A DNA stretch of 64,000 bases, from contig LLEY01000055.1 of the NCBI GenBank assembly GCA_001414485.1, forward strand, positions 124,001 to 188,000. The letters run 5' to 3'. Under the pieces are notes generated by a model. The model saw only the letters and a program-made list of their open reading frames with translations. It ran no database searches and was not told where the DNA came from. Source of the DNA: Calycina herbarum (taxonomy: Eukaryota > Ascomycota > Leotiomycetes > Helotiales > Pezizellaceae). Shown here one piece after another: positions 1-12,900 of the stretch (its first letter is position 1; each line of letters starts with the position of its first letter). Position numbers and translations under genes: made by a program.

Positions 1-215
1 GGGTGGACATGTGAGGAGGAAGGAAAACATAATATAAAAGAAGTGAACTTCCCCCAACCCCCACTCATGACCCTTCTCATAAATTGAAACATCAATTAAG
101 TTTTTTGAGATTTGAACTAACTGCGGGGTCGTTGTGTTATTAGTAGAAGAGAAAGTTCATCTGAAAGCAACTCACAAAATACCACACCCAAAACCAGGAA
201 CAAAAGTTATTCAAG

Positions 216-1744
216 ATGGAGAAGAACGTAAAAATTGCTGTAATCGGCGCTGGTACGTTCCCCCTTTCCTTCCTAGACTCAAAGACTTACGAAAAACTCA
301 GGAATGGGTGGTCTGGCAACAGCACTTGCCTTGGCCAAAAAAGGGTTCACATCAATAGATGTCTACGAAACCGCGTCCAATCTTGGATTCGTAGGTGCAG
401 GAATCCAACTAGCGCCCAACATGGCCCGGATCTTAGATCGACTGGGGGTGTGGGCGGATATTGAGAAAGAGGCTGTGGAGTTGATGGAGACGAGTATAAG
501 ACGTAAGATGACCTTTTCTGTTCCCAATCTCTCATTTCTGGAGATATTTTCTGTATGGACCCGCCCTTCGATATTCCAACATTTGAGTTAGGGAATAAGC
601 GATTTGGAGAGATTTTGAGAAGAGATAGTCACTGACAGCCACAATAGAAGGAGACCAAGACAAAGAACTTCAACACGTAGACCTTCGCTACATCCGCTCC
701 ACCTACGGCTACCCCCACATGGTAGGCCACCGTGCTTCCCTCGCCGGTTCCCTCTTCGCGGGGTGCCAAAGAGAACCAAACATCAAATTCCACTTCTCCA
801 CAAGCATCGAAACCATCACCTCATTCACACCAAAACCCACTTTAGTCATCAAACCCCGCAACGGGGAGCCCCAAACAATAACCTGCGATATCCTTCTCGG
901 AGCCGACGGTGTGAAAAGTAATACCCGTTCCGCCATCCTCAAGGAAATCAAAGCAGACGCCCAAATCGTAGATACAGATCAAGCAGCTTATCGCATCATG
1001 CTAAAACGATCAGAGATGGAACATGATCCTGACCTCTTGGCGTTGATTGAAAATGATATTGTGACGAGATGGATTGGAGAGAAGAGACATATCATCGCTT
1101 ACCCCGTTTCCAACAAGACAATTTACAACATCTCAACGGCTCAACCGGATAAGAACTTTGCTGCTGCGCCCAGTGCTACTTATACGACGAAGGGGAGCAA
1201 GACAGCTATGATGAACACCTTTGCGGATTTCTGTCCCAAGATTCAGAGGATGCTGGATTTGGTGCCAGATGGAGAGGTGTGTGAGTGGAAACTCAGAGTC
1301 CATGCCCCTCTTCCAACATGGGTATTGGGATCGGTGGCTTTGGTAGGTGATGCTTGTCATCCCACACTTCCTCATCTCGCGCAAGGAGCAGCTCAAGCAA
1401 TTGAAGACGCGGCAGTACTTGGCGAGGTTCTCACGTTGTGTCCTAGCTCAAAGGCCGAGGATATCAACAAGGCGCTTCAAGTTTATGAAAAGGTTAGGAA
1501 GGAAAGGGCCGAGACACTTGTCGAGATGGCAGCTGCTAGCGGAAGGGAGTTACATCTTGGTGCTGGAGCAGCAAAGGAGGAACGGGACAAGAAGTTTGCC
1601 GCACTCGCGGCCTCGAGTGGCCAGGCGAAAGGCGAGACATCACCGGATAAATGGGCGGACGCTGATGTGCAGAAAATGATTTATGGGCATGATTGCATGG
1701 AAATTGCTGCAGCGGAGTTCGGAACACTGTTCGCAAAGTTGTGA
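216..1744 (+). CDS. FAD-dependent monooxygenase (salicylate hydroxylase-like)
   Basis: Predicted three-exon gene of about 447 aa in the class A flavin monooxygenase family, which hydroxylates aromatic compounds using NAD(P)H and O2. Exon 1 is 216-252. Intron 1 (253-301) splits the N-terminal dinucleotide-binding motif, which after splicing reads IAVIGAGMGGLATALALAKK (GxGxxG). Exon 2 is 302-502. Intron 2 runs 503-638, or to 647 if the alternative AG is used, which changes three residues. Exon 3 runs to the stop at 1744. Seen motifs: YGYPHMVGHRASLAG, the DG motif LLGADGVKS, and the second FAD motif ALVGDACHPTLPHLAQGAAQ. The set matches fungal salicylate hydroxylase/MAK1-like detoxification enzymes; the substrate cannot be told from sequence. 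It converges on the next gene with 104 bp between stop codons. Confidence 0.88.
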
Positions 1745-1848
1745 GAATAGACGATTAGACGAGCGTTGGTGTATGTAGAGTTTTGCTGGGAATTGACAAA
1801 GTGTTCATAATCAGGTTCGTTATTCGTATATTTTCATGGAGGAATTCA

Positions 1849-4800
1849 TTAAGTCCTGGCCATCCCGCCATTATTCGCAAACCCCAGCTCAAGTGTTTCT
1901 CCCAAGAGAGCCCAACTTCTAGCCTCTTCTCCTCCACCAGCTCTAGCAACACCCCTCAGCCCACTAGCTACAAACCTTACAGATCTTTCAAACTCCGACT
2001 TCATGTCCCGGAGCGACTCAGAAAAAGTCATAACTCTTTCATTTTCAAGCATTGACATAGAAAAGATACTCAAATCGACATCAACTTCTTTGTCTTCGTC
2101 CTCACTTGAACTCTCATCTTTGAATCTCGGAGTTCTAGACCATTTCATGCTAGGTCTCGACTGGCGAGGTTTCTGTGGTGTATGCAAGCCCAGGCTGGCC
2201 ATCGACCTGTCCATCATATCCTGTTGTTGATCATGTGCCTCTTTACTTGCCAATGCATTAGCAGCCTGTGCATCTTCAAGATTGATCGCGAGATCGAGGG
2301 TTTTGAGAATGGTCTTGTGAATAAGCGCCAGTTTGCTGCCAAGTAAAGCTTGTCCAACTGTGGTCTTGATGTATGTGGAGTGAACATCGATCATGGTATC
2401 AATATCGACGGCTTCTTTCAAAGCCTGTCGCATCTTGAGTGATCCTGGTTCTAAGACAAGGCAAGTAATGTAATAGTAAAGTGTCTGAACAAACCATTGA
2501 AGTCCATTTCGCAATGAGTAGTACAAAGCGCGTTCATCAGAACTACTCGTGGTTGTAAGTAAATCCGTAATGAGCCTTTGTCGAGAGAGAATATGAGAGC
2601 TTCGTCGAAGTTGAAAGAGGAAAGTAAATACCCGTTGATACATAGCTATCGCCGTAGGAGTGATGATTATTTGTATGGGCCAGGGGAGGCGATATCTTAG
2701 CTCTATAACCGCCAAAACCTTGACAGTTTTCCGACATTTGCCAATATCCCGATTCTTTTGGGACAATGGCAGCACATTTGTTCGAAGACGATCAATATTG
2801 ACTGATGGCAATGCCCCGAGAGAACTTGAAAAAAGCTCAGTGAGGGTGTACCGGTCACTCCAGGATGTGTCGAGGGTGTCCAACTTATCGAAGAGGGGGT
2901 ATGTAAATGCTGAACTACAAGCACCATCAGCCATGAAATAAATCTGCGAAAGGGCTTCAAGGGAGGTGTGTAGTCCACAAGAATCAAACAATATTTTCCG
3001 AAGTTTTGTCGAAGCGTGTTGGTGTTTACTTTGAATCCAAGCGGCAATAGCCTCGTCGAATAATTCGTTGAAAGGGGCCAACTGAAGGGAAGCAGAACCG
3101 CAGACAGTTTCGAAGTCCAGCCTTGGTTCCATTTGCTTATCCAGGTCACTCATGGGAGAGAACTGGTTGAGTTGTTTGAGAACCACGACACTCTTTCCAG
3201 TCGTGAATATCTTGCTTGCGGCAGCCCGAAGGAATTTAGGAGCATGTAGAACACCATCTGGAGTCTGGCGAAGCTTAAAAAGAGATTGCCAAATCGAGGC
3301 CAAGTCGATTTCTCCCGTAGCTCCTGAAATAAAGAATACCTTATCACCTTTGCTTAATTCTCCTTCTTCCATCCAGACTCGGATAGGGCGCAGGTATACT
3401 TGGAAACACTCAAAGAATACTACCCCGAGGTATTCATACATTTCCATCTCGCCAACCATTTGTGAGACGCACGTCTCGTCGAAAAGTATCTCCAAGTATC
3501 GAAACGCATGTGCGTATGGCTCTGCTTCTACTTTTCTGACAATGGCAGAAAGCTTGACGAGAAAGTTCGCACGAGTTGCAATGTCCACCTGAACTCGGAC
3601 CAGGCTGACCACCAAATCAGCTTTCAGTTCGACAAATCTCGTTTGCATTTGATTCAGACGATGGTCGAAGTCGGCAAGTCTTCTCAAGACAGATCCCTGA
3701 AACACTTGGAGTAAAGGTAAGCTCAGAGACTTATTTGCCCAAGATCTCAAGTATTTCAAAATTGTGCCTTGTTCTGCAAATGATTGGATAAGCTTGTAGA
3801 ATGCGTCGTGAGAACAATGTTTCAGAGAATAGTTCTTGGATGGATTGATAACATTCGGAAATTGGGGTTGCGTTTCAAAGAGCGAAGTAGGCATTCCGGA
3901 TAGCATAAAGAGGACTGTGGATGATCTCAGAGTCAGTGTCGCCATTTCTGGGAGTATGTTTGAGGAAAAGGAGCACCAGAGGGTGTAGGTATTCGTGGCG
4001 AAGATCAGTATTTGAGTTCCTATTGTACGAACGCTCTGGGAGGATGACGAAACTGATTGTTCTAAACCATTTCGCACAACATAAGATATTGTGCGAGTTG
4101 GCCTCGAATAACCAGCAATTCTCCGAGATATTTCAGTACAATCTTTCCACTGACCGTCAGGAATGGCTACACCCACTGTGGTGGAGGAAACAGAGTAAAG
4201 GAGGAAAATCCGAGGAGGAACTATGTCTCAATCCCCCTGAAACAATATGAGAGAGGGAAAAAGAACTCGGAGAATTCACACCTTCTCGAATAGCTTGAAG
4301 CTCCGTCAGAGGCCTTTTCACCGTATCCAACTTCACTCCACCAACACTTGGGTCTTTCAACCAAAATTGTGCATTCCTGAGTTCCAATAAGCTTTCTCTG
4401 CTGGCCACTCCCACAATATAGTCTTCTGGTCGTCTCCCCGAGACTTCGTCCACGCTGGACTCGGTTGTCTCCTCCGTCAATTCGCTCCCGTCGCGGTCGC
4501 TGTCTCCAAACCCATCATCCGAACTCTCAGCAGTAAAATCCACATTCTTCCATATACGCTTTTCTCTCAAAAGCGGGTCCTCTGCCACAAGGTCTTTCCA
4601 TCTTAATGGGGGTCCGGTATTATCTGGTCCCTTCAGAAATTCCAAATCCTTAACCTTCGAGTTTATTAGGGGCCTGTCAGATAACTCCAACAGCAGGTGC
4701 AATATTTCTGGAGACCATTTCGATTGTGATTTCGTGATCTTGGCTACTCTTTCCTTGAGCGCATCAGCCAATTCGTCTTCATCGTAAACCCGAAACTTCT

Positions 4801-5268
4801 CGTCTAGTCCTTGTAGTTGACTGGAAACGTCGAATTGATTCGTACGAGGGTAATTGCTATTGCGCAAGGCCCGAAGAGCAGTCTCTCTATGGGTGCTGAA
4901 TCGGGCAGGTTCGTTCTATGGTTTGTTAGTCTGATTTGGACTATGCTGGCGCGCGGTGGACATTAAAAGTGGCAGTAAAGACTCGTTGTTCCAACTTCAA
5001 TTACCAAATATTCTGGGATAATTAACTTAATTGTGCTAAAACACCCGGGACAATAGTTTAAACTGTTCCAAGTGTTTAGAATAATTACTTTGAATTACCC
5101 TAGAAAGCTGGAACAGCGAGAGATAGGTAGGCAGGGGCGTATTGCTGTCCAGGGTGGTAAATGAAGCTTTGGAAATGGGGTAAATCGTCTGTCTACCTTT
5201 GGAGAAGTTGAAGTCAGCAAGATGACCAGTTCCTCAGTAAGAGCACCAAGTCTCGCGATATGTGCCAT
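1849..5268 (-). CDS. Gamma-tubulin complex component, GCP5-type (Spc97/Spc98 family)
   Basis: Three exons on the minus strand: 5268-5197, 4915-4282 and 4175-1849, about 1010 aa. The start MAHIARLGALTEELVILL lies in a Kozak-like context (gccATGg). Intron 1 ends with a CTAACAAACCATAG branch/acceptor, and without it the N-terminal exon has no ATG. Conserved Spc97/Spc98 blocks are visible: GATGEIDLASIWQSLFKL in the middle, VIELRYRLPWPIQIIITP then MYQRVFTFLFQLRRSSHIL in the C-terminal domain, followed by LRNGLQWFVQTLYYYITC and DIDTMIDVHSTYIKTTVGQ. The family caps and nucleates microtubules within the gamma-tubulin ring complex at spindle pole bodies. Length and the N-terminal acidic insertion favour GCP5 over GCP2/3, but GCP4/6 assignment is not excluded. 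It diverges from the mannosyltransferase gene over 243 bp. Confidence 0.87.
5030..5117 (-). mobile_element. Dispersed MITE-like repeat copy in GCP5 intron 1
   Basis: The reverse complement starts TGTTCCAGCTTTCTAGGGTA and ends GTGTTTTAGCACAAT, aligned over about 105 nt with 29722-29808 including flanks. A second TTGTTCCAACTTC half copy follows at 4986. Both lie within the 280-nt first intron of the gamma-tubulin complex gene. Confidence 0.6.
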
Positions 5269-5511
5269 GGCGATATATTTTCATGGTGTTGGGGGTGTTG
5301 ACCTTGAAATGCTTGATTATCACTCTAAAGATTAGTGGGAGACGCGACGTGAATTGTTCCGGCCTTGAGCGCCTGATAAGGCAACAACAGAGCTGACGTA
5401 TCAGCGCAAATGGAACCCCTGGCCTAAACTGTATCGTAAAGGGGATCCTGAATCTTGAAAAAGATGCGTATGCGCCGATAACCATTTGGCGGAAACAACA
5501 AACTTCACAAC

Positions 5512-6855
5512 ATGGCGATAGCACGACCGATCCGGGTGCTTGCTTTGGCAGCAATAGGGCTATGGATTTTCTTCGCATATCAGATCTTTGGCCCAGCGAA
5601 GGTGCCCAATGCTCCTGGGGAAAAAGTTGACAATATGGAGAGAGATCCGAATTTAGATCGTATGCGCTCCTCAGTTTCACTGTTCAAAGACCATTGCTAA
5701 CCTCCAACAGTCACTGGAGAACCCGAGGGATTATTACACCGCGTGGAGGAAGGTTACGGTTTGGGCGATGAAGGTGTTGCACGAATAAATGCGACTTTGC
5801 TATCCTTGGTTCGAAACGAAGAGATCGATGGGATGATTCAAGCTATGCAGGATCTCGAAAGGACGTGGAACTCGAAATTCAATTATCCTTGGACATTTTT
5901 CAACGATGTCCCATTCACAGAGGAGTTTAAAAGACGAACCCAAGCGGAAACAAAAGCTCAGTGCAATTATGGTAAGGTTGCATTTCTGCTACAGTTACAG
6001 AGTAGTGCTAACTTCCGTCTCTAGAACTGATTCCCAAAGAACACTGGGAAGTCCCATCTTGGATAGATGACGCGCTTTTCGACGAATCCGCCCAATTACT
6101 CAAAGACCACGATATTCAATACGGAGAGATGAAGTCCTACCATCAGATGTGCCGTTGGAACTCGGGGTTATTCTACAAACATCCTGCCCTGGCAGATACA
6201 CAATTCTACTGGCGTGTGGAACCCAAGGTCCATTTCTTCTGCGATGTAGACTACGATGTGTTCCGGTACATGGCAGACCACAACAAAACCTACGGCTTCA
6301 CAATCAATCTGTACGATGCGCCACAATCGATACCTACGCTATGGCCTGAAACAGTTAAATTTTTAGCTGCCCACCCAGAATATGTCCATGAGAACAACGC
6401 CATGAGATGGCTTACCGATAAAACCCGTCGCCCAAATCATAATGATGAAGCAAATGGGTACTCTACATGTCATTTCTGGTCCAATTTTGAAATCGCCGAT
6501 ATGAATTTCTGGAGAAGTCAAGCATATGAGGATTACTTCAACCATCTTGATCGAGCTGGAGGATTCTTCTACGAACGGTGGGGCGATGCCCCTGTACACA
6601 GTATAGCATTGGGGGTTATGGAGGACGCGAGCAAAATCCATTGGTAGATAACACCTTCCCCATTACCCCACAATTATTCTTTACTAACCACATTTCAGGT
6701 TCCGCGATATCGGCTACCAACACATTCCATACTTCAACTGCCCCAACTCGCCCAAGTGCAAAGGATGCGTCGCAGGCCGTTTCACAGATGGAGAGGCCTG
6801 GTTGATGAAAGAAGATTGTCGACCGAACTGGTTCAAATATGTTGGTTTGGGCTGA
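5512..6855 (+). CDS. Alpha-1,2-mannosyltransferase, glycosyltransferase family 15 (KRE2/MNT1/KTR)
   Basis: Four exons: 5512-5659, 5711-5971, 6025-6643 and 6699-6855, giving 394 aa, the usual length of the family. Introns 1-3 are 51-55 nt, with CTAAC branch sites in the first two and a similar site in the third. Residues 7-25 form a single hydrophobic signal anchor (RVLALAAIGLWIFFAYQIF), as in Golgi type II enzymes. GT15 signatures seen: NYPWTFFNDVPFTEEFKRR, YHQMCRWNSGLFYKHPAL, WRVEPKVHFFCDVDYDVF, HFWSNFEIADMNFWRS, with the Glu proposed as catalytic in Kre2, and FFYERWGDAPVHSIALG. The C-terminus FRDIGYQHIPYFNCPNSPKC carries the cysteines typical of the family. It transfers mannose from GDP-mannose onto N- or O-linked glycans of cell-wall proteins. 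The only doubtful point is the exact donor of intron 1. Confidence 0.92.
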
Positions 6856-8788
6856 GGAACCAAAAATGAACTCGATGTATCCAGGTCTTTTTTTGGGCGA
6901 TTTGTAACACCAAATATTTACCTCTGGTGCCGGTATACTATTGTTTATGGAATTGGGGGAGTATTATATGACAAACGGACAGAATTACTCTAGCATTGGC
7001 GTGGCGTTCTGGGATTGGGAATGAGAAGGGTACGCTCTTCGTTGTAATATGATCTTTTTTCTCCCTGTGCCTATGTTTTCTCGCTTTTGATTCTAGATAG
7101 GTTTGAAAGAATGAGGTTATAAATAGATACATCTTCATAGAGTCAAATGTCTTACCCACATAATCAGATCGGGTACTTTTGCTGAAATCCTTGCCTTGTC
7201 CCTTTACCACCTCACATCGCGCTGCTCACAAACTCTCTTCACTTCTTTCGGTTTTCCGCTTGTAAGTTGTTCACATCACTTTACCAAAATACACTGGACA
7301 AATTGCTCGCCCGACAATCTCACGCGCCATGGAGGAAATCGAAGACAGTCTGTAGAGACAGCGCGTTTCAATCACACGCCTTAAGAAGGAAAAACCACAA
7401 ATCACCGACTAACACAATATGAAAAAGAGTATTCGCAAGTCATTCTGAATATTCAATGAGCAAGAGAGAGTACACTTGCTGCAATTCTTGTCTTTTGCCT
7501 TGTCATTTTATTACTTCCACTGACGCGTATAAAATCTCGTTTATTAAACTTCACTTGGGACCCGAGGTGTGAAGAAGGAAGGTGCGAGGGCCGCCTCAAG
7601 ACAGAATCGAGACCCAACTCACTTCACTTCGCTTCGTGTTGCAAAGAATGAAAACATTGTATCTTCACTTGCGTGACCTCACACACTCAAACAACACTAG
7701 ATGAATTGCAATTGAATACATTACTGCTCTCCCTAGCCAATCATTCATCGCGCAAAAAAGGCTAGGCAGCAAAAATTGAAAAAGAAGAAAAAAGACAAAG
7801 AGCCTCGGCGGCGAACACACCTCTGGACGCGCTCCAGTCAACAACACGCTCAACAAAACAAGGCCCAGAAAAAAACCAACAACCCTCTGCGCAACCAGGA
7901 AAGCTGTACAAAAAAAACAGCAAAAATTCCACACCCCGAAGGATGGCTGAGGACATAAACCAGACGAACTGAAAGTTTAATTTTTAAGCTTTTTCTCCTC
8001 GATCCATAGCGATATCAATCTGACCCGGGCTGTTGACCAGCTGTTTCTACCCCGCCAAGGTAGACCTAGATCCAAGTTTCAAGCACTCTTAGAGTTGACC
8101 CCTCTGACCGATGCACCACCGCGCCATGCCGGGCAAGAAACCTGATGATTGATGTATGCTGTTGTGCTACTTGGGAATATTAAATTTTCGGTAGAAGGTT
8201 GGGGGAATTGTGGGGTTGGGTGGGTCTTGGGGGTAGACGGGAGGCTGTATCAAAATTTCGTTGCGCACTAGCAACCACCAGAATCGAGGGGGTTGATGTA
8301 AATGTATCGAGAGCGTGGCTTTTGCTGGTGTTGGGAAGAGTTGAGAAAACTTGAGGGATTTGCCTGCCATTGTCTCACCAACCTAGATAAGTTATCTAAA
8401 ACGCACCTTCAATCCCAATTTCCAATGAAAGTCTGATCTTGAGCAGGACCCACTTTTGTTTTTGATAGCGGGGAGGAAAGAGCAACCCAACGACGAGTTG
8501 ACCCTCCATCCACACCTGGCAAGTCCAATGCTCTTGCCTCTGTAAACCCCTCGACAAGATGGAACTCCAGGGCAGCTCTTAGTACCATGGTCTGGCGGCG
8601 CACTTACTATTTTGAAAACCTTCAGGTTCTGTCAACCTCGCCTCTCCTTTCCATGGGAATCCAGTCTCCTCCATCGCCATCTCTTCGCCGAGTATTCTCA
8701 CCACATTCGTTATCCTGTTGCAAAACGCAAAACAGCCCTAATTCTTCAACATACTTACCTATTCTCTTTACTCGACCTTTCAAACGAG
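6856..8788. other. Intergenic region, no supported gene
   Basis: Nearly 2 kb between the mannosyltransferase and the aquaporin-like gene. Only short overlapping open frames occur on both strands, none with a recognisable domain. It contains an A/purine-rich stretch around 7755-7800 and a pyrimidine-rich stretch before 8789 that probably serves as leader/promoter of the channel gene. I checked for tRNA B-box sequences and found none convincing. Confidence 0.6.
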
Positions 8789-9933
8789 ATGGTGGCCCCA
8801 CGGGCTCCCACCATGAACATTCATAAATCCCCGACGGTCATCTCCAGAGTCGATCCGCTCAAGCACGCCTTTCGAGGCATTTTTGAGTCGCTCCCCGAAG
8901 GTGCGAAAGGCCATGTTGTCGCCGTCATTGGAGAGTTTATCGGCACATTCTGCTACTTCTTCTTCGCATTCGCAGGAGGTGAGAGCGGCGCCGCTTCGAC
9001 GAACAAGGCCACCGATCCAGTTTCGACGAAACCTTCGGGTTTGAGCCCAGCCCTTCTGCTTTATGTGGCCACCTCTGGAGGATTCTCTTTGGTTGTCAAT
9101 GCTTGGATCTTTTTTCGTGTTAGTGGTGGATTGTTCAACCCGTTAGTACGTACCGCATTCAATGCCACGCCCATCAATCCCTTACCTCATCCCAGAACTG
9201 ATCCTTCGCAGGTGTCTTTTGGCATGGCTCTTATCGGCGCAATTACGTGGGCTCGTTGTGCCATCCTCATTGCTACGCAAACAACCGCTTCCATAACAGC
9301 TACCTACGTGGTGGCCGCCTTGTTCAATGGCGGGTTGCACACAGAGACGACTCTCGGAAATGGAACGTCCCCAGCTCAAGGAGTGGTGATTGAGATGCTC
9401 TTGACGGCCCAATTGGTCTTCACCGTTTTCATGCTGGCAGCTGAGAAGCACGAAGCAACTTTTATCGCCCCAATCGGCATTGGCTTGTCATATTTCATTT
9501 CCCAGCTCGTTGGTAAGACCCGTGTATTTGCTCTGTGTCCCCGTCGATGCTAAGGTCGCTGGCAGGTTTCCAATGGACCGGCGCTTCTCTAAATCCAGTT
9601 CGCTCGTTAGCTCCTTGCATTGTAAATCGATCCTTCACCCACTACCACTGGATATACTGGGTTGGCCCAATTACTGGAACGATTCTTGCTGTGCTGATAT
9701 ATAAGCTGGTGAAAGCTTTGGAATACGAAACTGCACAAGGAGAGGAAAAGGGAGACGAGTATCAGCCTGTTCTTCCCAGAACCAACAGAAGACAGTCCTC
9801 GCTTCCATTGCCGAGTGTCCACTCAGTTGATGTCCCTTCTGCCGAGCCGAAAAAGGGGGCAGCACCACCACCACCACCACCAGCAGCACCAAAGAAACCT
9901 GGAGATGACATGCCAACTTGTTATGCGGATTGA
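8789..9933 (+). CDS. Aquaporin-like channel (MIP family)
   Basis: Three exons: 8789-9145, 9212-9512 and 9566-9933, about 341 aa. Intron 1 (66 nt) is a multiple of three without a stop, so it reads through as coding if not removed; removing it restores the MIP alignment. Visible helices include VVAVIGEFIGTFCYFFFAFA, SPALLLYVATSGGFSLVVNA and IYWVGPITGTILAVLIYKLV. The two pore motifs are SGGLFNPL (first box NPL instead of NPA) and WTGASLNPVRS (second box NPV, followed by the conserved pore Arg). The C-terminus is polar, with a run of seven prolines/alanines and a DDMPTCYAD end. An in-frame ATG at 8612 would add 59 aa of non-conserved sequence; I prefer 8789 (MVAPRAPTMNIHKS), and 8813 is also possible. 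It conducts water or small solutes; substrate unknown. Confidence 0.83.
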
Positions 9934-12900
9934 ACCTACCTAGTTAAAGATGAAGAGCTAGATTTTCCTTTGACACGCACACGCAAAATGCACGAGATAC
10001 GGGGAAACTGGAAGGGGTACGAAAAGGAATACCAAACTGGTCAATCGTGTGTGGGGAATGACGATTGTGTGGAACTTGAAATAAATTGGAAACTTGTGCG
10101 TATGATTCTGGGCACTGTCATCACTGTTAGGTGGCTCCCACGAAGGCCTATACGGATCCTTGAGACATGGTGGCTTCTGTATCCTGTGCTTTTCTGACGT
10201 CGCATTCGCAACTGAATTGAAAGGGGTTTTGGCTATGATGACGATGTCCAACTTGTGTTTCCTTCGAGGTTCATGATTGCATGTTTTTGGCCAAGTGGCC
10301 TCGTTTACTCGTATCCAGCTATTTTGATTTGTTGTTGCCATTCTTCCCTGCAGCTGATGCACAGGGCCGATCTCACAGATGTTGACGTCGAGTTATGATG
10401 TCGTGAAGGGCTAGAAGATAGAGTTTTGAAACATATTCTCTCCTAGGTAGTGTTTTGATATCTGGAATGCATGTCGGTTGATGTCAGCAGCTACCTACCC
10501 ATGACATGTAAAGGGGGTTGGACTTGTTTGCTCGGGCATGATCTCATTTTCGCCACACCACATTCCCTCATCCGCCAGCCTCTAGCCAGCTTGCGCGACG
10601 TCTCGACGGCCTATGGACTTGAGTCGACAAGCTCTTCCACCATGTTCTCTCGAGCTGAGATGGCATGCGACCTCCGTCATTTCGGGTAATTTCCATTCCA
10701 TTTTAGACGGATTTGGTGCATCAGAATGCTCGTTGTGACGAGGATGTTGGGTTAAACAATCATATTTACAAGTACACACCTCAGCACCAAATAACAACAG
10801 CTAGTGCTGATTGAAAGCTGCATGATATCCCACACACCTCATTGTACATCTGATTGTCCAATTGCGACGCAGCTCAACAGTCCGATGCACTGGTGACCAT
10901 TTGTGGATATTCAGACTATTGTGCACAGTTCCTCTTAAGATCAATTTTTTCAATAGAGGATTGTACTGGAGTGGATTTTGGCGTCAACGGTGAACTGTGG
11001 TTGCAGGATACATACGTCGTTTCTCCACAAGAGACCGACATTGGCGAGAGGAGTTCGTGTTGTCGAAAGCATAAGCAGGCTTGTAGAGAGAGATAGGGCC
11101 TGTTATGTGTAGGGATTTCTCAGTCAGGGTGATGTACTGTGTGGCCAGAAGTCTCAAGATCTAGAAAGAGTATCTAGACCAACTCGGGGCACTTCCAATT
11201 TTGGCAATTGAAAGACATTCTCCCCCTCCAACGGGCCCCAGCCTATTGGCCTATTGAAAAGATTTCCACGCCACGGAAAATTTGCTAGCTAGCTCAGATC
11301 GCGAACCGTTGAACCTGCATATGTCTTTTTCTCTATACCCACGTCCCGTGCTCCGTCATGAGAGGGATTGTCTATCGCCAGTGGCGGCCACTAGACTTGT
11401 ACTGAGGTCAGAAAAGCCGTCAGGATCGTGGTCCGATTTTCGGTCGAGGTTGAGTCGATGGTAGGGTGACATCTAGTTGGAATTGGATCTGGATAGCCTT
11501 TCCGTGAAATCATGACCTTGTCGTCGAGATATGGATGTTACTGCTTTCCCATATGATTCAGCCTCTGAGATCCGTGCCTCTCATGGCTGTCGTCGTTGAT
11601 GTTGTTGATGTTGGTTGTGCATGTGCTTTGCTGATGTGATCTGCTGTGGCCAATCCCCCTTTTTCGGATCTTTTACCATTTGGGCGCGCCAAGACCGTTC
11701 CCGTCTTTCAGGGTCCAGTTGGCACTCAGTTGGTGGCTTCGCTTATGTGATATTGTGGGGAAGTGACATCATGTTTAGCCTTGACATACGTTGAAGGGGT
11801 GCCTTGTTCTGATAGGGCGAGACCATGGTTCTGACGACAGAGGTTGAACGACCTCGTTTTTGTACCTGTTTGTAAGTGTTTGAGCGAGCATTGTTGGGGA
11901 AAGCTGGAAGTATCGATTGGGTACTACCTTGTGAGGACGGAAATGGACGTTTGAAGGTGGTCGCTGACGAGAAAAGGAAATTGAGGATATATTTGTAGGA
12001 TAGTCGTATGTTATTCTAAAAGTCGTCGTCGCCATGACGAGTTTTCACCATGGCAGGCAGGTTTGGCAACACCTTTCGCGGTCAGGAGCAGGATGGGAAT
12101 GTTTCAAAGTACCACTGCAGTGGAATTGCGGATCTGCAAGGCTGATTACGGAGGATTCTTATGACGAGCTTCTCTGGTTGTTTTCTTTGGTTGGTGGATG
12201 CAGAACTGAAGTTCTTTCGTTTGGGATTTTGATATTTCATTGGTTGCTTGTCAGTGTTACATCTTGAAGGATGAATGGAGATAATCAAACTGAACATCAA
12301 CAGAGACACCGTGCGCAAGTGCTGCATGCTGATCTGGGGTTGGGAGTCGAAATCCATGGGGAGCGCCATTATCAAGACCACTTGCCGCCGCATTTGGTAT
12401 TCAGAATGTTGATCGTTGGGACCCCCCGCAAACAGAACATGCCACACACTTCATTTCATTCATCCGCATCGCATGTCCATTCTGATATCGGAGCGGAGAA
12501 GTGGGCTGCATCTTTCATGACGATGCTTGTCTATGCTGTGAAGCAGCCGAGTGGCCATTATTGTTCGCCTTTCCTTTCGAGTCACGATAACGGGACTGAG
12601 TCTGTTAGGTTCGCGTAGATATTTCCTAGATGTTTCCACGAGTCTTCTTAGTTTCTTGAGATGATGGCTGCAAATGACTCAAGGGTCTCACAGCATCATA
12701 GAATCACGGGTCAGCGCTTGGAGCGCTTGCTCGTCACCGTCACCCATTCGTGTACCTGGATATAGTCGCCATCGTGAACTTTGCCAACAGTGAGCGAGAG
12801 TCGGTGTCCCCAAAAAGGAGGTCTCGAGGAGTGGAGTGGAAAAGCAGGTTACCTCCAATGACAGGGCAGGAAAGAGGCTGAGCGAGACACAAGGGAGGGG

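Noticed and set aside
8030..8150. Possible tRNA or snoRNA near CCCCTCTGACCGATGCACC / TGATGATTGATG
   Set aside because: No cloverleaf, no GGTTCGANNCC B-box, and no convincing C/D-box pairing could be built.
8612..8788. N-terminal extension of the aquaporin-like gene from the ATG at 8612
   Set aside because: The 59 extra residues look like translated leader, show no MIP similarity, and a better start with family-like spacing exists at 8789.
12082..12618. Overlapping open frames on both strands (121 and 115 residues)
   Set aside because: They overlap on opposite strands with no domain or regulatory support; random open frames of this size are expected in 3.5 kb.
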